Below, in pieces: positions 16,627-30,147 of a stretch of DNA of 64,000 bases. Made by a program: the position numbers and the translations under genes. Numbering within the stretch: the stretch's first letter is position 1; every line of letters begins with the position of its first letter. The stretch lies in assembly GCF_006538725.1 (NCBI RefSeq), contig NZ_BJLQ01000022.1, positions 1-64,000 of the forward strand, given 5' to 3'. Under the pieces are notes generated by a model, which searched no databases, had not been told where the DNA came from, and saw nothing but the letters and a program-made list of their open reading frames with translations. This DNA comes from Cellulomonas gelida (GTDB lineage: Bacteria; Actinomycetota; Actinomycetes; Actinomycetales; Cellulomonadaceae).

Positions 16627-18630
16627 TCAGCTCTGGACGACGAGCACGACGACCAGGAGGACCAGCAGGCCTCCGAGCATCGTCGCGGCGTAGGTACGGA
16701 CGTAACCGGTCTGCGCGCGGCGCAGCAGGCTGCCGAGGCCGACGGTCGAGTGCGCGAGGCCCTTGACCCCACCGTCGACGACCGCGTGGTCGGCGTAGAC
16801 CAGGGACCGGGTCAGGTGCTGGCCGGGCTCGACGAGCACCGCGTCGTTGACCGCGTCCTGGTACAGGTCGACGCGGGCGGCACGCGTGAGCGACGTGCCG
16901 AGCGGCGGCACGACCGGCACGGTCGAGACCGCGTAGCGGCGCCACGCGAGCACGAGGCCCGCGATCACGACGGTGAGCGTGAGCGCGATCAGCAGCCAGG
17001 CCGGCAGCACGGGCTCGCCGTGCTCGGCGTGCCCGGTCACGGGCTCGAGCCAGCCGACGAAGCGGCCGCCCAGCGAGAGCACGAGACCCAGACCCACGGA
17101 GCCGACGGCCAGGATGATCATCGGCCAGGTCATGAGCGCCGGGGACTCGTGCGGGTGCTGCTCCGAGCCGTCCTTCTTCGTCGTCCAACGGCGTTCGCCC
17201 TCGAACGTCATGAAGAACAGGCGCGACATGTAGAACGCGGTGATCCCGGCGCCCAGCAGCGTCACGGTGCCGAACACCCACGCGCGCCACTGCGCGCCGT
17301 CGGTCGGGATGAACGCCGCCTCGATGATCTTGTCCTTGGAGAAGAACCCGGCGAACGGCGGGATGCCGAGGATCGCGAGCCAGCCCATCATGAACGTGAT
17401 CCACGTGATCTTCATGTACGGGGCCAGGCCGCCGAAGCGCCGCATGTCGACCTGGTCGTCCATGCCGTGCATGACCGAGCCCGCGCCGAGGAACATGCCG
17501 GCCTTGAAGAAGCCGTGCGTGACCAGGTGGAAGATCGCGAACGCGTAGCCGATCGGGCCGAGGCCCGCGGCGAGCACCATGTAGCCGATCTGCGACATCG
17601 TCGACGCGGCGAGCGCCTTCTTGATGTCGTCCTTCGCGCAGCCGACGATCGCCCCGAACAGCAGCGTGATCGCACCGATGATCACGACGACGAGCTGCGC
17701 GGTGGGCGCCGCTTCGAACACGCCGCCGGAGCGCACGATGAGGTAGACGCCCGCCGTGACCATGGTCGCGGCGTGGATGAGCGCGGACACCGGCGTCGGG
17801 CCCGCCATCGCGTCGCCGAGCCAGGACTGCAGCGGGAACTGCGCCGACTTGCCGCACGCGGCGAGCAGCAGCATGAGCCCGATCGCGGTCAGCGTGCCCT
17901 CGCTCGCGTGGGCCCCCGGGTCGTCCAGGACGGTCGCGAAGTCCAGCGCCCCGAAGTGCGCGAACATGAGCCCCATCGCGATCAGCAGCCCGACGTCACC
18001 GATGCGGTTCGCCACGAACGCCTTCTTGGCGGCGACCGCGTAGGGCATGTGGTGGTTCCAGAAGCCGATGAGCAGGTACGAGGCCAGACCCACGCCCTCC
18101 CAGCCGACGAACAGCAGGAGGAACGAGTCCGCCAGGACCAGCACGAGCATGGCCGCGACGAAGAGGTTGAGGTAGGCGAAGAACCGGCGCCGGTCCGCGT
18201 CGTGGTCCATGTACGCCACGGAGTAGACGTGGATCAGCGTGCCGACGAACGTCACCAGCAGCACGAACGTCAGGGACAGCGGGTCGAGCCGCATGCCCGC
18301 GTCGAGGTGGAACGCGCCCGCGTCGATCCAGGTCCCGAGGTGGACGTCGAGCACGCGCTCGTCGGCCGGGCGGTCCAGGATCCGCAGGAAGGTCAGCAGG
18401 CCGACGACGAACGCGCCGCCGGACGCCAGCACGCCGAGCCAGTGACCCCACCGGTCGGCACGACGGCCGAGCAGCAGCAGGATCGCGGCGGACGCCAGCG
18501 GGAGCCCGACGAGCAGCGGCGCCACGGCGAAGATCCCTCCGCTGACGGTCTCCCCCACCGGGGAGACGGTCTCGGTGGCCAGCGTCACCGCGGGGACGAG
18601 CCCGTCGGCGACAGAGGTCAGGGTGTGCAC
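16627..18630 (-). CDS. nuoL: NADH-quinone oxidoreductase subunit L
   Basis: 667 residues, the largest antiporter-like subunit, at the distal end of the NDH-1 membrane arm. It has about 16 membrane helices and the C-terminal amphipathic lateral-helix region. Conserved stretches include [21 protein letters not shown] and [14 protein letters not shown]. The GTG start follows GAGGGAG and lies 10 bases after nuoK. Confidence 0.96.
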   Translation of the reverse strand: MHTLTSVADGLVPAVTLATETVSPVGETVSGGIFAVAPLLVGLPLASAAILLLLGRRADRWGHWLGVLASGGAFVVGLLTFLRILDRPADERVLDVHLGTWIDAGAFHLDAGMRLDPLSLTFVLLVTFVGTLIHVYSVAYMDHDADRRRFFAYLNLFVAAMLVLVLADSFLLLFVGWEGVGLASYLLIGFWNHHMPYAVAAKKAFVANRIGDVGLLIAMGLMFAHFGALDFATVLDDPGAHASEGTLTAIGLMLLLAACGKSAQFPLQSWLGDAMAGPTPVSALIHAATMVTAGVYLIVRSGGVFEAAPTAQLVVVIIGAITLLFGAIVGCAKDDIKKALAASTMSQIGYMVLAAGLGPIGYAFAIFHLVTHGFFKAGMFLGAGSVMHGMDDQVDMRRFGGLAPYMKITWITFMMGWLAILGIPPFAGFFSKDKIIEAAFIPTDGAQWRAWVFGTVTLLGAGITAFYMSRLFFMTFEGERRWTTKKDGSEQHPHESPALMTWPMIILAVGSVGLGLVLSLGGRFVGWLEPVTGHAEHGEPVLPAWLLIALTLTVVIAGLVLAWRRYAVSTVPVVPPLGTSLTRAARVDLYQDAVNDAVLVEPGQHLTRSLVYADHAVVDGGVKGLAHSTVGLGSLLRRAQTGYVRTYAATMLGGLLVLLVVVLVVQS

Positions 18631-18640
18631 GCGCGCTCCC

Positions 18641-18940
18641 TCAGCTCTTCAGGAGGTTGACGTCGTCGATCGAGGCCGATCGACGAGTACGGAAGATCGC
18701 CACGATGATCGCCAGGCCGACGACGACCTCGGCGGCGGCCACGACCATGACGAAGAACGCGAGCACCTGCCCGGTGAGCTCGCCGTGCATGCGCGAGAAC
18801 GTCACCAGGGCCAGGTTCGTGGCGTTGAGCATGAGCTCGACGCCCATGAACGCGATGATCGCGTTACGGCGCAGCAGGACCGTCGCGCTGCCGACGGAGA
18901 ACAGGATCCCCGAGAGCACGAGGTAGTGGGTGAGCGTCAC
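18641..18940 (-). CDS. nuoK: NADH-quinone oxidoreductase subunit K
   Basis: 99 residues with three membrane helices, the standard length for NuoK. The conserved [10 protein letters not shown] segment carries the membrane Glu of the proton-transfer path, and a second conserved Glu is in the [10 protein letters not shown] helix. The GTG start overlaps the nuoJ stop by 4 bases. It was separated from a longer open frame by this coupling and by family length. Confidence 0.95.
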   Translation of the reverse strand: MTLTHYLVLSGILFSVGSATVLLRRNAIIAFMGVELMLNATNLALVTFSRMHGELTGQVLAFFVMVVAAAEVVVGLAIIVAIFRTRRSASIDDVNLLKS

Positions 18941-19932
18941 TTGCCCTCCTCCGAGTCCGGCGCCGAGGCGTCCACGCCCGCGACCGCGTCGCCGATCTGC
19001 GGTGCGCCGACCGACGCGCCGGCCGGGTCGGCCTGCGGCGGCGGGGTCTGGTGCTGCTCCTCGTACCCGAGGGCGCCGCGCTCGACGGCCGACTTGCCCG
19101 CGATCACCCGGTCGATGCGCGCGGCGTACTCGGCGGCGTCGGCCTCCTGGCCGCGCACGCGCAGCACGCGCGGCACCGAGCTCGTGATCGGGCGGCCGTA
19201 CGGGTCGAGCGCGGGGACGTCCATCGCGTTGTGCTTGGCGTAGACGCCGGGTGCGGGCAGCGGGGCGAGCGTCTGCCCGGCGCGCACGCGCGCGTCGGCG
19301 CGCTCGCGCTGACCGAGGCGCGGCGTCAGGCGACGACGGTGCGTGAACACGAGCGCACCGAGCGCCGCGGTCACGAGCAGCGCGCCCACGACCTCCATCG
19401 CGAAGACGTACTGACCGAAGATCAGGTGCGCGATGCCCCGGGGGTTCGTGCTCTCGTTCGCCGTGCCCAGACCGACCGGGTCGGGGTACGTGGCGGTGCC
19501 GATCACGCCCGCCAGGACGACGAGCAGGCCGAGCCCCGCGAGCCAGCCGATCCAGCGCTGGCCGCGGATGGTCTCGACCAGCGAGTCGGCCGAGCTCACG
19601 CCGACCAGCATCAGCACGAACAGGAACAGCATCATGATCGCGCCCGTGTAGACGACGACCTGCACGACGCCGAGGAACACCGCGCCCTGCGTGACGTACA
19701 GGAACGCCAGGCTGATCATCACGAGGATCACGCACAGCGCGGCGTGCACGGCCTTGCGCGCGAACAGCAGGCCGAACGCGGCGATCACCATGATCGGCGC
19801 GAGCACCCAGAACAGCACGGCCTCGGCGGTGGACGGGTCGCCCGCCGAGTCCACCGCGCGCGGCAGCAGGCCGCTCACAGCCGGGAGCGCCCCGGCGGCC
19901 AGCTCGGTCGCGCCCGCGACGAGCGCGCTCAT
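18937..19932 (-). CDS. nuoJ: NADH-quinone oxidoreductase subunit J
   Basis: 331 residues. The N-terminal half (about 38-200) has the five membrane helices of NuoJ, including [16 protein letters not shown], the pi-bulge helix region. A hydrophilic C-terminal tail of about 120 residues makes it much longer than the E. coli protein; such tails occur in actinobacterial NuoJ. The ATG is at 19932, overlapping the nuoI stop by 4 bases. Confidence 0.95.
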   Translation of the reverse strand: MSALVAGATELAAGALPAVSGLLPRAVDSAGDPSTAEAVLFWVLAPIMVIAAFGLLFARKAVHAALCVILVMISLAFLYVTQGAVFLGVVQVVVYTGAIMMLFLFVLMLVGVSSADSLVETIRGQRWIGWLAGLGLLVVLAGVIGTATYPDPVGLGTANESTNPRGIAHLIFGQYVFAMEVVGALLVTAALGALVFTHRRRLTPRLGQRERADARVRAGQTLAPLPAPGVYAKHNAMDVPALDPYGRPITSSVPRVLRVRGQEADAAEYAARIDRVIAGKSAVERGALGYEEQHQTPPPQADPAGASVGAPQIGDAVAGVDASAPDSEEGK

Positions 19933-20801
19933 CGGACACCGCCCTGGCGGTGCGCCCCGGCGACGTGCTCGGCCATGACCGCGGCCGTCGGGCCGACCTG
20001 CTCGGCGGCCGTGAGGCCGGCGCCCTCGGGGAGCGTCGGGTCGTCGGGCCGGTGCTCGCGCACCCACGCCCGCTGCGCGTCGGTCGGGCCCGTGACCTCG
20101 CCCCGGTAGTACTCGGTGTCCGTCGTGCCCTCGACCATCGGGTGCGGTGCGGCGAGCATGCCGTCACGCAGCGGCGCGAGCAGGTCGTCCTTCTCGTAGA
20201 TCATCCCGGCACGCGTCGGGCCGGCGAGCTCGAACTCGTTCGTCATGGTCAGCGCGCGCGTCGGGCACGCCTCGATGCAGAGCCCGCAGAAGATGCAGCG
20301 CAGGTAGTTGATCTGGTAGACGCTGCCGAACCGCTCACCGGGCGAGAACTGCGCGTCGGGCGTGTTGTCGCTCGCCTCGACGTAGATCGCGTCCGCGGGG
20401 CACGCCCACGCGCACAGCTCGCAGCCGATGCACTTCTCGAGCCCGTCCGCGTAGCGGTTGAGCTGGTGGCGACCGTGGTAGCGCGGCTTCGTCGGGACGG
20501 TCTCGCGCGGGTACTGCTCGGTGACCGTCTTGCGGAACATGTTGGACAGCGTCACGCCGAACCCGCCGACGGGGGCCAGCAGTGCGCGCACGCCCGACGC
20601 CTTCGGGATGAGCGACTCGTACTGCGGCACGGCGGGCACGCCGACCTCACCGGCGGCCGTGCGCGGCGCGACCGCCTTGCCCGGCGCGGGGGTGGCACCG
20701 GCCGGACGCGGCGACGAACCTGCCGGACGCGAGCCTGCCGGACGCGAACCAGCGGGCTGCTGCGGGCGCGGGGCGGGCGGCTTCTTGCGCGGCTCAGCCA
20801 C
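19929..20801 (-). CDS. nuoI: NADH-quinone oxidoreductase subunit I
   Basis: 290 residues. It carries two [4Fe-4S] clusters (N6a, N6b) passing electrons to NuoB: motifs [12 protein letters not shown] (C124-C134) and [12 protein letters not shown] (C169-C179). The GTG at 20801 is preferred over an upstream codon because AAGGAGG lies 6 bases before it; it overlaps the nuoH end by 8 bases. An unusual N-terminal Pro/Ala/Arg-rich extension (about residues 5-55) contains PAGSR repeats and precedes the conserved core. Confidence 0.95.
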   Translation of the reverse strand: MAEPRKKPPAPRPQQPAGSRPAGSRPAGSSPRPAGATPAPGKAVAPRTAAGEVGVPAVPQYESLIPKASGVRALLAPVGGFGVTLSNMFRKTVTEQYPRETVPTKPRYHGRHQLNRYADGLEKCIGCELCAWACPADAIYVEASDNTPDAQFSPGERFGSVYQINYLRCIFCGLCIEACPTRALTMTNEFELAGPTRAGMIYEKDDLLAPLRDGMLAAPHPMVEGTTDTEYYRGEVTGPTDAQRAWVREHRPDDPTLPEGAGLTAAEQVGPTAAVMAEHVAGAHRQGGVR

Positions 20802-22158
20802 CGTGCACCTCCTTCGGGTCGGTCGGCGCATCGGCGCCCGTGGTGGTCTCGTCGGCGGGGGCCCCGGCCGTCACGCGCGCACGGCGCGGCGACGGCGGAA
20901 GGACCTGGCCGGGCAGCGGGGGCACCGGGTAGCCGTCGGCGAACGCGTCGAGCACGCGCGGCCGGGTGGCGGCCGGCGCCGGCTTCTTCTCGGGGATCAG
21001 CAGCGAGATCACGACCCCGACGATCACGACGCCCGCGATCCCGAACAGGATCGTGCGCAGCTCGAGGTCGGCGAACTGCGGGAACTGGCGCAGGCCCTGG
21101 ACGACCGCGACGAGCACGAGCCAGACGAGCGAGGCCGGGATCAGGACCTTCCAGCCGAGCTTCATGAACTGGTCGTACCGGAACCGCAGCACCGAGCCGC
21201 GCACCCAGACGAAGAAGAACATGAGCGCCCAGAGCTTGGCGAGGAACCAGAGCACGGGCCAGTACCCCTGCTGCAGGAAGCTGTCCGCGGGGATGAACGG
21301 CGCGCGCCAGCCGCCGAGGAACAGCGTGGTGGCGACGGCCGAGACGTTGAGCATGTTGATGTACTCGGCGAGGAAGAACCAGGCGAACTTCATCGACGAG
21401 TACTCGGTCATGTAGCCGGAGACCAGCTCACCCTCGGCCTCGGGGAGGTCGAACGGCAGGCGGTTGGTCTCTCCGACCATCGACACGATGTAGATGACGA
21501 ACGCGGGCAGCAGGGGCAGGAACCACCACAGCTGGGTCTGCGACGAGACGATCTCGGACGTCGACATCGACCCCGCGAGGATGAACACGCTCACGAGCGA
21601 CATGCCCATCGCGAGCTCGTAGGAGATGACCTGCGCGGTCGAGCGCACCGCGCCGAGCAGCGGGTACGTCGAGTTGGACGACCAGCCGCCGAGCACGATG
21701 CCGTACACGCCGACCGACGCGCACGCGAGGATGTAGAGCACCGCGACCGGGAAGTCGGTGAGCTGCAGCGGCGTCTCGACGCCGAACATGTTCACGGTCG
21801 GGCCGAGCGGGATCACCGCGAACGTCAGCAGCGAGCAGAACACCGCGATGAGCGGCGCCACGATGTAGACGACCTTGTCCGCGGCCTTGACCGTCATGTC
21901 CTCCTTGAACAGGAGCTTCATGGCGTCGGCGAGGGACTGCAGCAGGCCGAAGGGGCCGTGCACGTTCGGGCCGGGGCGCACCTGCATGCGTGCCACGACC
22001 TTGCGCTCGAACCAGATCGCGATGAGCACGCTCGTGAGCAGGAAGACCAGGATCCCGACCGACTTGATGAGCCAGATCCACCACGTGTCGTTGCTGAAGT
22101 CGGCGGCGGTCGAGCCTTCGGCCGCCGTCGCCATCCCCGCAGCCAGGACGCTGTGCAT
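20794..22158 (-). CDS. nuoH: NADH-quinone oxidoreductase subunit H
   Basis: 454 residues, about 8-9 membrane helices. It forms the quinone-binding chamber at the junction of the NDH-1 arms. Family hallmarks seen are [15 protein letters not shown] and the acidic loop [22 protein letters not shown]-terminal polar tail of about 60 residues is extra relative to E. coli. The ATG overlaps the nuoG stop by one base (TGATG-type junction). Confidence 0.96.
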   Translation of the reverse strand: MHSVLAAGMATAAEGSTAADFSNDTWWIWLIKSVGILVFLLTSVLIAIWFERKVVARMQVRPGPNVHGPFGLLQSLADAMKLLFKEDMTVKAADKVVYIVAPLIAVFCSLLTFAVIPLGPTVNMFGVETPLQLTDFPVAVLYILACASVGVYGIVLGGWSSNSTYPLLGAVRSTAQVISYELAMGMSLVSVFILAGSMSTSEIVSSQTQLWWFLPLLPAFVIYIVSMVGETNRLPFDLPEAEGELVSGYMTEYSSMKFAWFFLAEYINMLNVSAVATTLFLGGWRAPFIPADSFLQQGYWPVLWFLAKLWALMFFFVWVRGSVLRFRYDQFMKLGWKVLIPASLVWLVLVAVVQGLRQFPQFADLELRTILFGIAGVVIVGVVISLLIPEKKPAPAATRPRVLDAFADGYPVPPLPGQVLPPSPRRARVTAGAPADETTTGADAPTDPKEVHGG

Positions 22159-24757
22159 CAGGCCTCCTCGTCGTGCGCCGGGGCGAGCGGGGCGGCGCCC
22201 GGCGTGAGCCGGACGAGCGCACCGCCGACGGCGTGCAGCGTGTCGCGCACGGCGGAGCCGGGCGAGTTGGTCGGCAGCCAGACGACGAAGTCCGGCATGT
22301 CCGTGACCAGCACGGGCAGGGTGATCGTCCCCGCGTCGGTGCCGACCGCGAGCAGGTCACCGTCGGCGACGCCGACCGACGCGGCCGTCGCGGCGGAGAC
22401 GCGGGCGACGGGCCGCTTCGCGGTCCCGGCCAGGTGCGGCTCACCCTCCTGCAGGCGACCGGAGTCGAGCAGGTGGTGCCACGTGGCGAGCACGGCGTGC
22501 CCGGCCGGCACCGCCGGCGGCTCGCCGGGGGCGACGTCGGGCGCGTCGACGCGTGCGCCGTCCCAGCCGCCCATCTGGTCGAGCTCGGCGTGCACGTCGG
22601 CCACCGAGTCCAGGCCCAGGTCGACCCCGAGCTCCGCGGCGAGGCCGTGCAGCACGCGGTGGTCGGGCAGCGCGTGCGAGACGAGCGCCTGCGGGAAGGG
22701 CCGCGGGCGGCCCTCCCAGGTCACGAACGTCCCGGGCTTCTCGACGGGCGGCGCGACCGGGAGCACCACGTCGGCGCGCTCGGTCACCTCCGACGGTCGC
22801 ACCTCGAGCGACAGGACGAAGCCGACCTTGTCGAGCGCGTCGCGCACGAGGGCGGGGTCCGGCAGGTCCGCCGGGTCCACGCCGCCGACGACGAGAGCGC
22901 CCAGGCCGCCGTCGCGCGCTGCGGCGACGATCTGCGACGCCGACCGGCCGGGAGCCGTCGGCAGCGCCTCGACTCCCCACGCGGCGGCGAGGTCCACGCG
23001 CGCACCGGCGTCCGCGACGGGGCGGCCGCCCGGCAGCAGGGTCGGCAGCGTGCCCGCCTCGACCGCACCGCGCTCACCCGCGCGCCGGGGCACCCACGCC
23101 ACGCGGGCACCCGTGCGCGCACCGAGCCGCAGGACCGCGGAGAGCGCACCGGTCGACGACGCCGCGCGCTCGCCCACGAGCACCACGGCCCCGGGCGTCG
23201 CGAGGGCCTGTGCCAGCGAGGACAGCACGTCCTCGTCGGCGTCACCCACGACGCCGTCGAGCACCTCGGCCTCCGTGCCGGGAGCCGCCGGCACGAGCGT
23301 GCCGGACAGGCGCTGCAGGCCACGGCTGTCGAGCGCGGCCACCGAGTAGACCGTCGTCGTGCCCTTGAGGACCGACTCGCGCAGGCGCAGGAAGAGGATG
23401 CCGCCCTCCTCCTCGGCCTCGAGGCCCACGAGGAGCACGGTGGGAGCCGCCGCGACGTCGGCGAACGTGACGTCGAGCGTGCGCCCCGCGACGTGGTGGC
23501 CGAGGAAGGCGGCCTCCTCGTCCGAGTGCGGGCGGGCGCGGTGGTCGACGTCGTTCGTGCCGAGCGCGACGCGCGCGAACTTGGCGTAGGCGTACGCGTC
23601 CTCGAGCGTCACGCGACCGCCGGGCAGCACGCCCACGCCGCCGTCCTCGAGCGCCGTGCGCAGGCCCGCCGCAGCGGCGCCGTACGCCTCGAACCAGCTC
23701 GCGGGCCGCAGCTCGCCGCGCGAGCCGTCCGCGAGGCGGTCCCGCACGAGCGGCGTCGTGAGGCGGTCCGGCGAGGACTGCCAGCGGAAGCCGAAGCGGT
23801 CCTTGTCGGTGATCCACTCCTGGTTGACCGCGGGGTCCTCCCCCGCGAGCCGCCGCATGACGACACCGCGCCGGTGGTCCACGCGGATCGCGGAGCCCTG
23901 CGAGTCGTGCTCGGAGACGCCGGGCGTGGAGACCAGGTCGAACGGGCGGGCGCGGAAGCGGTACGCGGCCGACGTCAGCGCACCGACCGGGCAGATCTGC
24001 ACCGTGTTGCCGGAGAAGTACGACGCGAACGGCCGGCCGCTCGTGTCCACGGTCGAGGCCCCGACGGGAACCTCGCCCGCGAAGCCGAGCACCTCGACGT
24101 CGAACGTGCCGATCTGCTGCTGCGCGCCGCGCTTCTGCAGGTCGATCCACACGTCGCCCGCGATCTCCTCGGAGAACCGGGTGCAGCGCTGGCACAGGAT
24201 GCAGCGCTCACGGTCGAGCAGGATCTGCGTCGAGATCGCGATGGGCTTGGGGAACGTCCGCTTGATGTCGACGAAGCGGCTCGTCGCGCGGCCGTTGCTC
24301 ATCGCCTGGTTCTGCAGGGGGCACTCGCCGCCCTTGTCGCAGACCGGGCAGTCGAGCGGGTGGTTGATGAGCAGCAGCTCCATGACGCCGTGCTGCGCCT
24401 TGTCCGCCTCGGCGGACGTGTGCTGCGTCTTGACCTCCATGCCCGGGGTCGCCTCGAGCGTGCAGGAGGCCTGCGGCTTCGGCATCTTCGCGACGTTGCC
24501 GTCGCGTCCGGGCGCCCACACCTCGACGAGGCACTGGCGGCACGCGCCCGCGGGGGCGAGCAGCGGGTGGTCGCAGAACCGCGGGATCGCGATCCCGAGC
24601 TGCTCGGCCGCGCGGATCACGAGCGTGCCCTTGGGCACGGTCGTCTCGACGCCGTCGATGCTGAACGTGACCGTGGCCGCGGGCTCGGTCGGCACCGGTG
24701 CCGGTGCGGCCGGGACCAGCGGGGTCCCGGCGGCCTGCGAGCGGTCCGAGGTGATCG

Positions 24758-24761
<4 letters not shown>
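22158..24761 (-). CDS. nuoG: NADH-quinone oxidoreductase subunit G
   Basis: 867 residues. This peripheral-arm Fe-S subunit has an N-terminal [2Fe-2S] ferredoxin fold (Cys in PRFCDHP, GACRQC and the following SCTLE), then a His-ligated [4Fe-4S] motif ([16 protein letters not shown]) and a further cluster at [11 protein letters not shown] molybdopterin-oxidoreductase-like domain without expected cofactor function follows. The ATG at 24761 overlaps the nuoF stop by 4 bases (ATGA). Confidence 0.96.
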
Positions 24762-26098
<1,337 letters not shown>

Positions 26099-26099
26099 C

Positions 26100-26978
26100 T
26101 CAGTCCTCCTTCGCGTCGGACGAGGCCTGCTTCTTGTCCTGCTCGGCCGACGACGCGTCCGCGGCCGTGGTCACGGGGCGCTCGGCGCTCGACTGCTCGC
26201 CGCCCGTCGTCGGCTTCGCCGTGCGCGGTGCGGCCTTCGCCCGCGACGACGAGCGCGCGGGCTTGTCGTCGCCCGGGAACGGCGGCGCGGTCCAGCCCTC
26301 GTCGCGTGCGAGGACCGTGCCTCGCAGCGTCGGCTCGCCGGCCCCGACACCCTCGTCGGCCCGGCCGTCCAGGAACCCGGCCAGCACGTGGGACATCTCC
26401 TTGAAGGAGACGACCTTGTCCGCGCCACGCGACGGGGCGACGTCCTCGCCGGCCCGCAGGCGGTCGACGACCTCGGCCGCCGAGGCCGGCGTCTGGTTGT
26501 CGAAGAACTCCCAGTTGACCATCATCACGGGCGCGTAGTCGCAAGCCGCGTTGCACTCGACCCGCTCGAGCGTGATCTTGCCGTCCTCGGTGGTCTCGTC
26601 GTGGCTGACGCCGAGGTGGTCGCACAGGTGCTCGTAGATCGCGTCGCCGCCCATGATGGCGCACAGCGTGTTGGTGCAGACCCCGACGGTGTACTCGCCG
26701 TTGGGGTGCCGCTTGTACTGCGTGTAGAACGTCGCGACCGCCGAGACCTCGGCCGTCGTGATGCCGAGCGTCGCGGCGCAGAACGCGATGCCGCGCGGGC
26801 TCACGTAGCCGTCCTCCGACTGCACCAGGTGCAGCAGCGGCAGCAGCGCGGAGCGCTCCTGCGGGTAGCGCGCGACGATCTGCGCGGCGTCCGCGTCCAG
26901 CCGCGCACGCGTCGCGTCGTCGTACGACGTGCGGTGCGCCTGACCCTCGCCGCGCGGGACGAGCTCCTCGACGGACAT
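26100..26978 (-). CDS. nuoE: NADH-quinone oxidoreductase subunit E
   Basis: 292 residues. The core (about 20-170) is a thioredoxin-like [2Fe-2S] (N1a) domain with ligands C101, C106, C142 and C146. A C-terminal extension of about 100 residues, Ala/Lys/Ser-rich and probably disordered, makes it much longer than the E. coli protein (about 166). The ATG at 26978 overlaps the nuoD stop by one base. Confidence 0.95.
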   Translation of the reverse strand: MSVEELVPRGEGQAHRTSYDDATRARLDADAAQIVARYPQERSALLPLLHLVQSEDGYVSPRGIAFCAATLGITTAEVSAVATFYTQYKRHPNGEYTVGVCTNTLCAIMGGDAIYEHLCDHLGVSHDETTEDGKITLERVECNAACDYAPVMMVNWEFFDNQTPASAAEVVDRLRAGEDVAPSRGADKVVSFKEMSHVLAGFLDGRADEGVGAGEPTLRGTVLARDEGWTAPPFPGDDKPARSSSRAKAAPRTAKPTTGGEQSSAERPVTTAADASSAEQDKKQASSDAKED

Positions 26979-28321
26979 CAGCGGTCCACCCCTCCGAGCA
27001 CCGGGTCGATCGACGCGACGGCGACGACGACGTCGGCCACCTGCCCGCCCTCGCACATGATCGACGTCGCCTGCAGGTTGTTGAAGCTGGGGTCACGGAA
27101 GTGCGCGCGGTACGGGCGCGTGCCGCCGTCCGAGACCAGGTGCACGCCGAGCTCGCCGCGCGGGTGCTCGACCGTCTGCCACACCTGGCCCGCGGGCACG
27201 CGGAAGCCCTCGGTGACGAGCTTGAAGTGGTGGATCAGGGCCTCCATCGAGGTGCCCATGATCTCCTTGATGTGCGCGAGCGAGTTGCCCATGCCGTCGG
27301 ACCCGATCGCGAGCTGTGCGGGCCAGGCGATCTTCTTGTCCTCGACCATGACCGGTCCGGGGTTCTTCTCGAGCCGGTCGAGCGCCTGCCGCGCGATCTT
27401 GATCGACTGGTAGATCTCCTCGAGGCGCACCTCGAGCCGGCCCCACGAGTCGGCCGTCTCGGCCGTGGGGACGTCGAAGTCGTACGTCTCGTAGCCGCAG
27501 TACGGCGCGGTCTTGCGCACGTCGTACGGCAGGCCGGCCGAGCGCAGCATCGGGCCGGTGATGCCGAGCGCCATCGAGCCGGCCAGCCCGAGGTAGCCGA
27601 CGCCCTTGAGCCGCAGCTGCAGGATCGGGTTCGCCAGCATGAGGTCCTCGAGCTGGCGCAGGTAGTGCTCGACGCTCGTGAGCGCCTCGCGCGTGGCCTC
27701 GATGCCACCCGCGGGGATGTCCTGGGCCACGCCGCCGGGGCGGATGAACGCGTGGTTCATGCGCAGGCCGGAGATCAGCTCGAAGATCTTGAGCAGCTCC
27801 TCGCGCGCCGTGAAGCCGACCGTCATGATCGTCGTCGCGCCGAGCTCGTTGCCGCCGGTCGCGATGCACACCAGGTGCGACGTGATGCGGTTGAGCTCCA
27901 TCATCAGGACGCGGATGACGTTCGCGCGCTCGGGCACGTCGTCGGTGATGCCCAGCAGCTTCTCGACCGCGAGGCAGTACGCGGCCTCCTGGAACAGGGG
28001 CGCCACGTAGTCCATGCGCGTGCAGAAGGTCACGCCCTGGGTCCAGGTGCGGAACTCCATGTTCTTCTCGATACCTGTGTGCAGGTATCCGATTCCGGCG
28101 CGCGCCTCGGTGACGGTCTCGCCGTCGATCTCGAGCATGAGGCGCAGCACGCCGTGGGTCGACGGGTGCTGCGGACCCATGTTGACGACGATGCGCTCCT
28201 CGCCGAGGCGAGCAGCCTCCTCGGCGATCTCGGACCAGTCGCCGCCGGACGCCTCGAACGACGGGATGCCCGTCGTCTCGTCGTCGACGATGTGGCCCGT
28301 GGCGTGGGGTGTGGTGCTCAT
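26978..28321 (-). CDS. nuoD: NADH-quinone oxidoreductase subunit D
   Basis: 447 residues, the 49-kDa subunit related to the NiFe-hydrogenase large subunit. With NuoB it lines the quinone site. Conserved segments include [14 protein letters not shown] with the quinone-pocket His, and the C-terminal [10 protein letters not shown] standalone NuoD (not fused to NuoC) is normal for actinobacteria. It is coupled at both ends by one-base overlaps. Confidence 0.97.
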   Translation of the reverse strand: MSTTPHATGHIVDDETTGIPSFEASGGDWSEIAEEAARLGEERIVVNMGPQHPSTHGVLRLMLEIDGETVTEARAGIGYLHTGIEKNMEFRTWTQGVTFCTRMDYVAPLFQEAAYCLAVEKLLGITDDVPERANVIRVLMMELNRITSHLVCIATGGNELGATTIMTVGFTAREELLKIFELISGLRMNHAFIRPGGVAQDIPAGGIEATREALTSVEHYLRQLEDLMLANPILQLRLKGVGYLGLAGSMALGITGPMLRSAGLPYDVRKTAPYCGYETYDFDVPTAETADSWGRLEVRLEEIYQSIKIARQALDRLEKNPGPVMVEDKKIAWPAQLAIGSDGMGNSLAHIKEIMGTSMEALIHHFKLVTEGFRVPAGQVWQTVEHPRGELGVHLVSDGGTRPYRAHFRDPSFNNLQATSIMCEGGQVADVVVAVASIDPVLGGVDR

Positions 28322-29115
28322 CAGGTGTAGGACCTCCGCTGGTCCGCGGGCGGGATGGTGGCGCCCTTGTACTCGACCGGGATGCCACCCAACGGGTAGT
28401 CCTTGCGCTGCGGGTGACCGGGCCAGTCGTCGGGCATCTCGATCCGGGCGAGGCCGGGGTGCCCGTCGAAGATGATCCCGAAGAAGTCGAACGTCTCGCG
28501 CTCGTGCCAGTCGTGGCCCGGGTAGACGCTCGTGGTCGACGGGATGTGCGGGTCGCCCTCGGGCACCGCGACCTCGAGCCGCAGCGTGCGCGAGTGGGTC
28601 ACCGACGTCAGGTGATACACGGCGTGCAGCTCGCGACCCTCGTCGTGCGGGTAGTGCGCCCCGGACACGCCGAGGCCCAGCTCGAACCGCAGGTCCTGGT
28701 CGTCGCGCAGGTGCTGCGCGACCTCGACCACGTGCGCGGCCGCGACGTTGAGCGTCAGCTCGCCGCGGTCCACGACCACGGACTCGACCGCGTTCGCGAA
28801 CCCCGTGCCGGACGCGTCGAGCAGCTCGGTGAGGATGTCGACGACCTCGTCGAACCAGCCGCCGTACGGACGCTCGCTCGGGCCGGGCAGGACCACCGTG
28901 GTGACCAGGCCGCCGTAGCCGCTCGTGTCGCCCGAGCCCTGCGCGCCGAACATGCCACGCCGGACGTCGACCAGGTCGAGCGGCGTGCGCGGCCCCGCCG
29001 CGGGGACGTTCTGCGAGCCCGCCTCGAGCGCGGCCTCGCTGGTCGCCTGCGCGCCGAGGGTCCCCTCGCCGGGCTTCGTCGCCTCGGCGGCGTCCTTCTT
29101 CACGTCGTCGCTCAT
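28321..29115 (-). CDS. nuoC: NADH-quinone oxidoreductase subunit C
   Basis: 264 residues, the 30-kDa structural subunit of the peripheral arm. The conserved [18 protein letters not shown] and the C-terminal KDYPLGG block identify it. A 45-residue Ala/Glu-rich N-terminal extension precedes the core. The ATG at 29115 overlaps the nuoB stop by 4 bases. Confidence 0.96.
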   Translation of the reverse strand: MSDDVKKDAAEATKPGEGTLGAQATSEAALEAGSQNVPAAGPRTPLDLVDVRRGMFGAQGSGDTSGYGGLVTTVVLPGPSERPYGGWFDEVVDILTELLDASGTGFANAVESVVVDRGELTLNVAAAHVVEVAQHLRDDQDLRFELGLGVSGAHYPHDEGRELHAVYHLTSVTHSRTLRLEVAVPEGDPHIPSTTSVYPGHDWHERETFDFFGIIFDGHPGLARIEMPDDWPGHPQRKDYPLGGIPVEYKGATIPPADQRRSYT

Positions 29116-29663
29116 CGCAGCAGACCCGTCATGTGCGAGGTGGGCGTGGCCGCCAGCGCCGCCGCCTCGGCCGCCGCGGCGGCCTCCTTGCGGTTCACGC
29201 CCAGCGGCTCGTTCTGGATCTGGTCGTGCAGCGTGAGGATCGCGTTGATGAGCATCTCCGGCCGCGGCGGGCAGCCCGGCAGGTAGATGTCCACGGGCAC
29301 GATGTGGTCGACGCCCTGCACGATCGCGTAGTTGTTGAACATGCCGCCCGACGAGGCGCACACGCCCATCGACAGGACCCACTTCGGCTCGGACATCTGG
29401 TCGTAGACCTGACGCACGACCGGGGCCATCTTCTGGCTCACGCGGCCGGCGACGATCATGAGGTCCGCCTGGCGCGGCGACGCACGGAAGACCTCCATGC
29501 CGAACCGCGACAGGTCGTACCGCGGCGCGCCCGCGGACATCATCTCGATCGCACAGCACGCGAGACCGAACGTCACGGGCCACAGCGAGCCCTTGCGGAA
29601 GTAGCCGACGAGGTCCTCGATCGTCGTCAGCAGGAAACCCGAGGGTGCTTCCTCGATCCCCAT
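29112..29663 (-). CDS. nuoB: NADH-quinone oxidoreductase subunit B
   Basis: 183 residues. It holds the terminal [4Fe-4S] cluster N2 that reduces menaquinone; ligands C36, C37 (tandem CC), C102 and C131 are all present ([24 protein letters not shown]). A short Ala-rich C-terminal tail is present. It is separated from nuoA by 87 bases, the only sizeable gap in the operon, which contains a hairpin. Confidence 0.97.
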   Translation of the reverse strand: MGIEEAPSGFLLTTIEDLVGYFRKGSLWPVTFGLACCAIEMMSAGAPRYDLSRFGMEVFRASPRQADLMIVAGRVSQKMAPVVRQVYDQMSEPKWVLSMGVCASSGGMFNNYAIVQGVDHIVPVDIYLPGCPPRPEMLINAILTLHDQIQNEPLGVNRKEAAAAAEAAALAATPTSHMTGLLR

Positions 29664-29750
29664 GTCAGGACCTCCTCGTCGTCGTGCGGGACGTGCTCGT
29701 TGCCGTGGCTGCCTTGATGGTCGGACACCCGGGACCGACCGTTCGTGACC

Positions 29751-30113
29751 TCAGTCCCACTCGAAGCCCCCGCGACGCCACTCGTAGACGAACGGCACCG
29801 TGATGAGCACCAGGAACACGAGCATCGCGACGAGCCCGAACAGCGCGAGCTCCACGAAGCTCACCGCCCACGGGTAGAGGAAGACGACCTCGATGTCGAA
29901 GACGATGAACGTCATCGCGACCAGGTAGTACTTGATCGGGAAGCGCCCGCCACCGATCGCGTGCGGCGTCGGCTGGATCCCGCACTCGTACGCCTCGAGC
30001 TTCGCGCGGTTGTAGCGCTTGGGCCCGATGATCGCGCTCGCGCCGACGCCGCCGAGCGCGAGGACGGCGGCGATGCCCATGAGCCACAGCAGCGGCACGT
30101 ACGGGTTGTTCAT
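29751..30113 (-). CDS. nuoA: NADH-quinone oxidoreductase subunit A
   Basis: 120 residues, three membrane helices, standard length. Conserved parts are KLEAYECGIQP (the Cys-containing TM1-2 loop at the quinone site) and FIVFDIEVVFLYPW with membrane acidic residues. The ATG at 30113 is preceded by GGAAGGA. Only 34 bases separate it from the upstream menJ-like gene, so the two are probably on one transcript. Confidence 0.96.
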   Translation of the reverse strand: MNNPYVPLLWLMGIAAVLALGGVGASAIIGPKRYNRAKLEAYECGIQPTPHAIGGGRFPIKYYLVAMTFIVFDIEVVFLYPWAVSFVELALFGLVAMLVFLVLITVPFVYEWRRGGFEWD

Positions 30114-30147
30114 CAGGCGTCCTTCCTCGGCGCTGAGGGCAGCGTGG

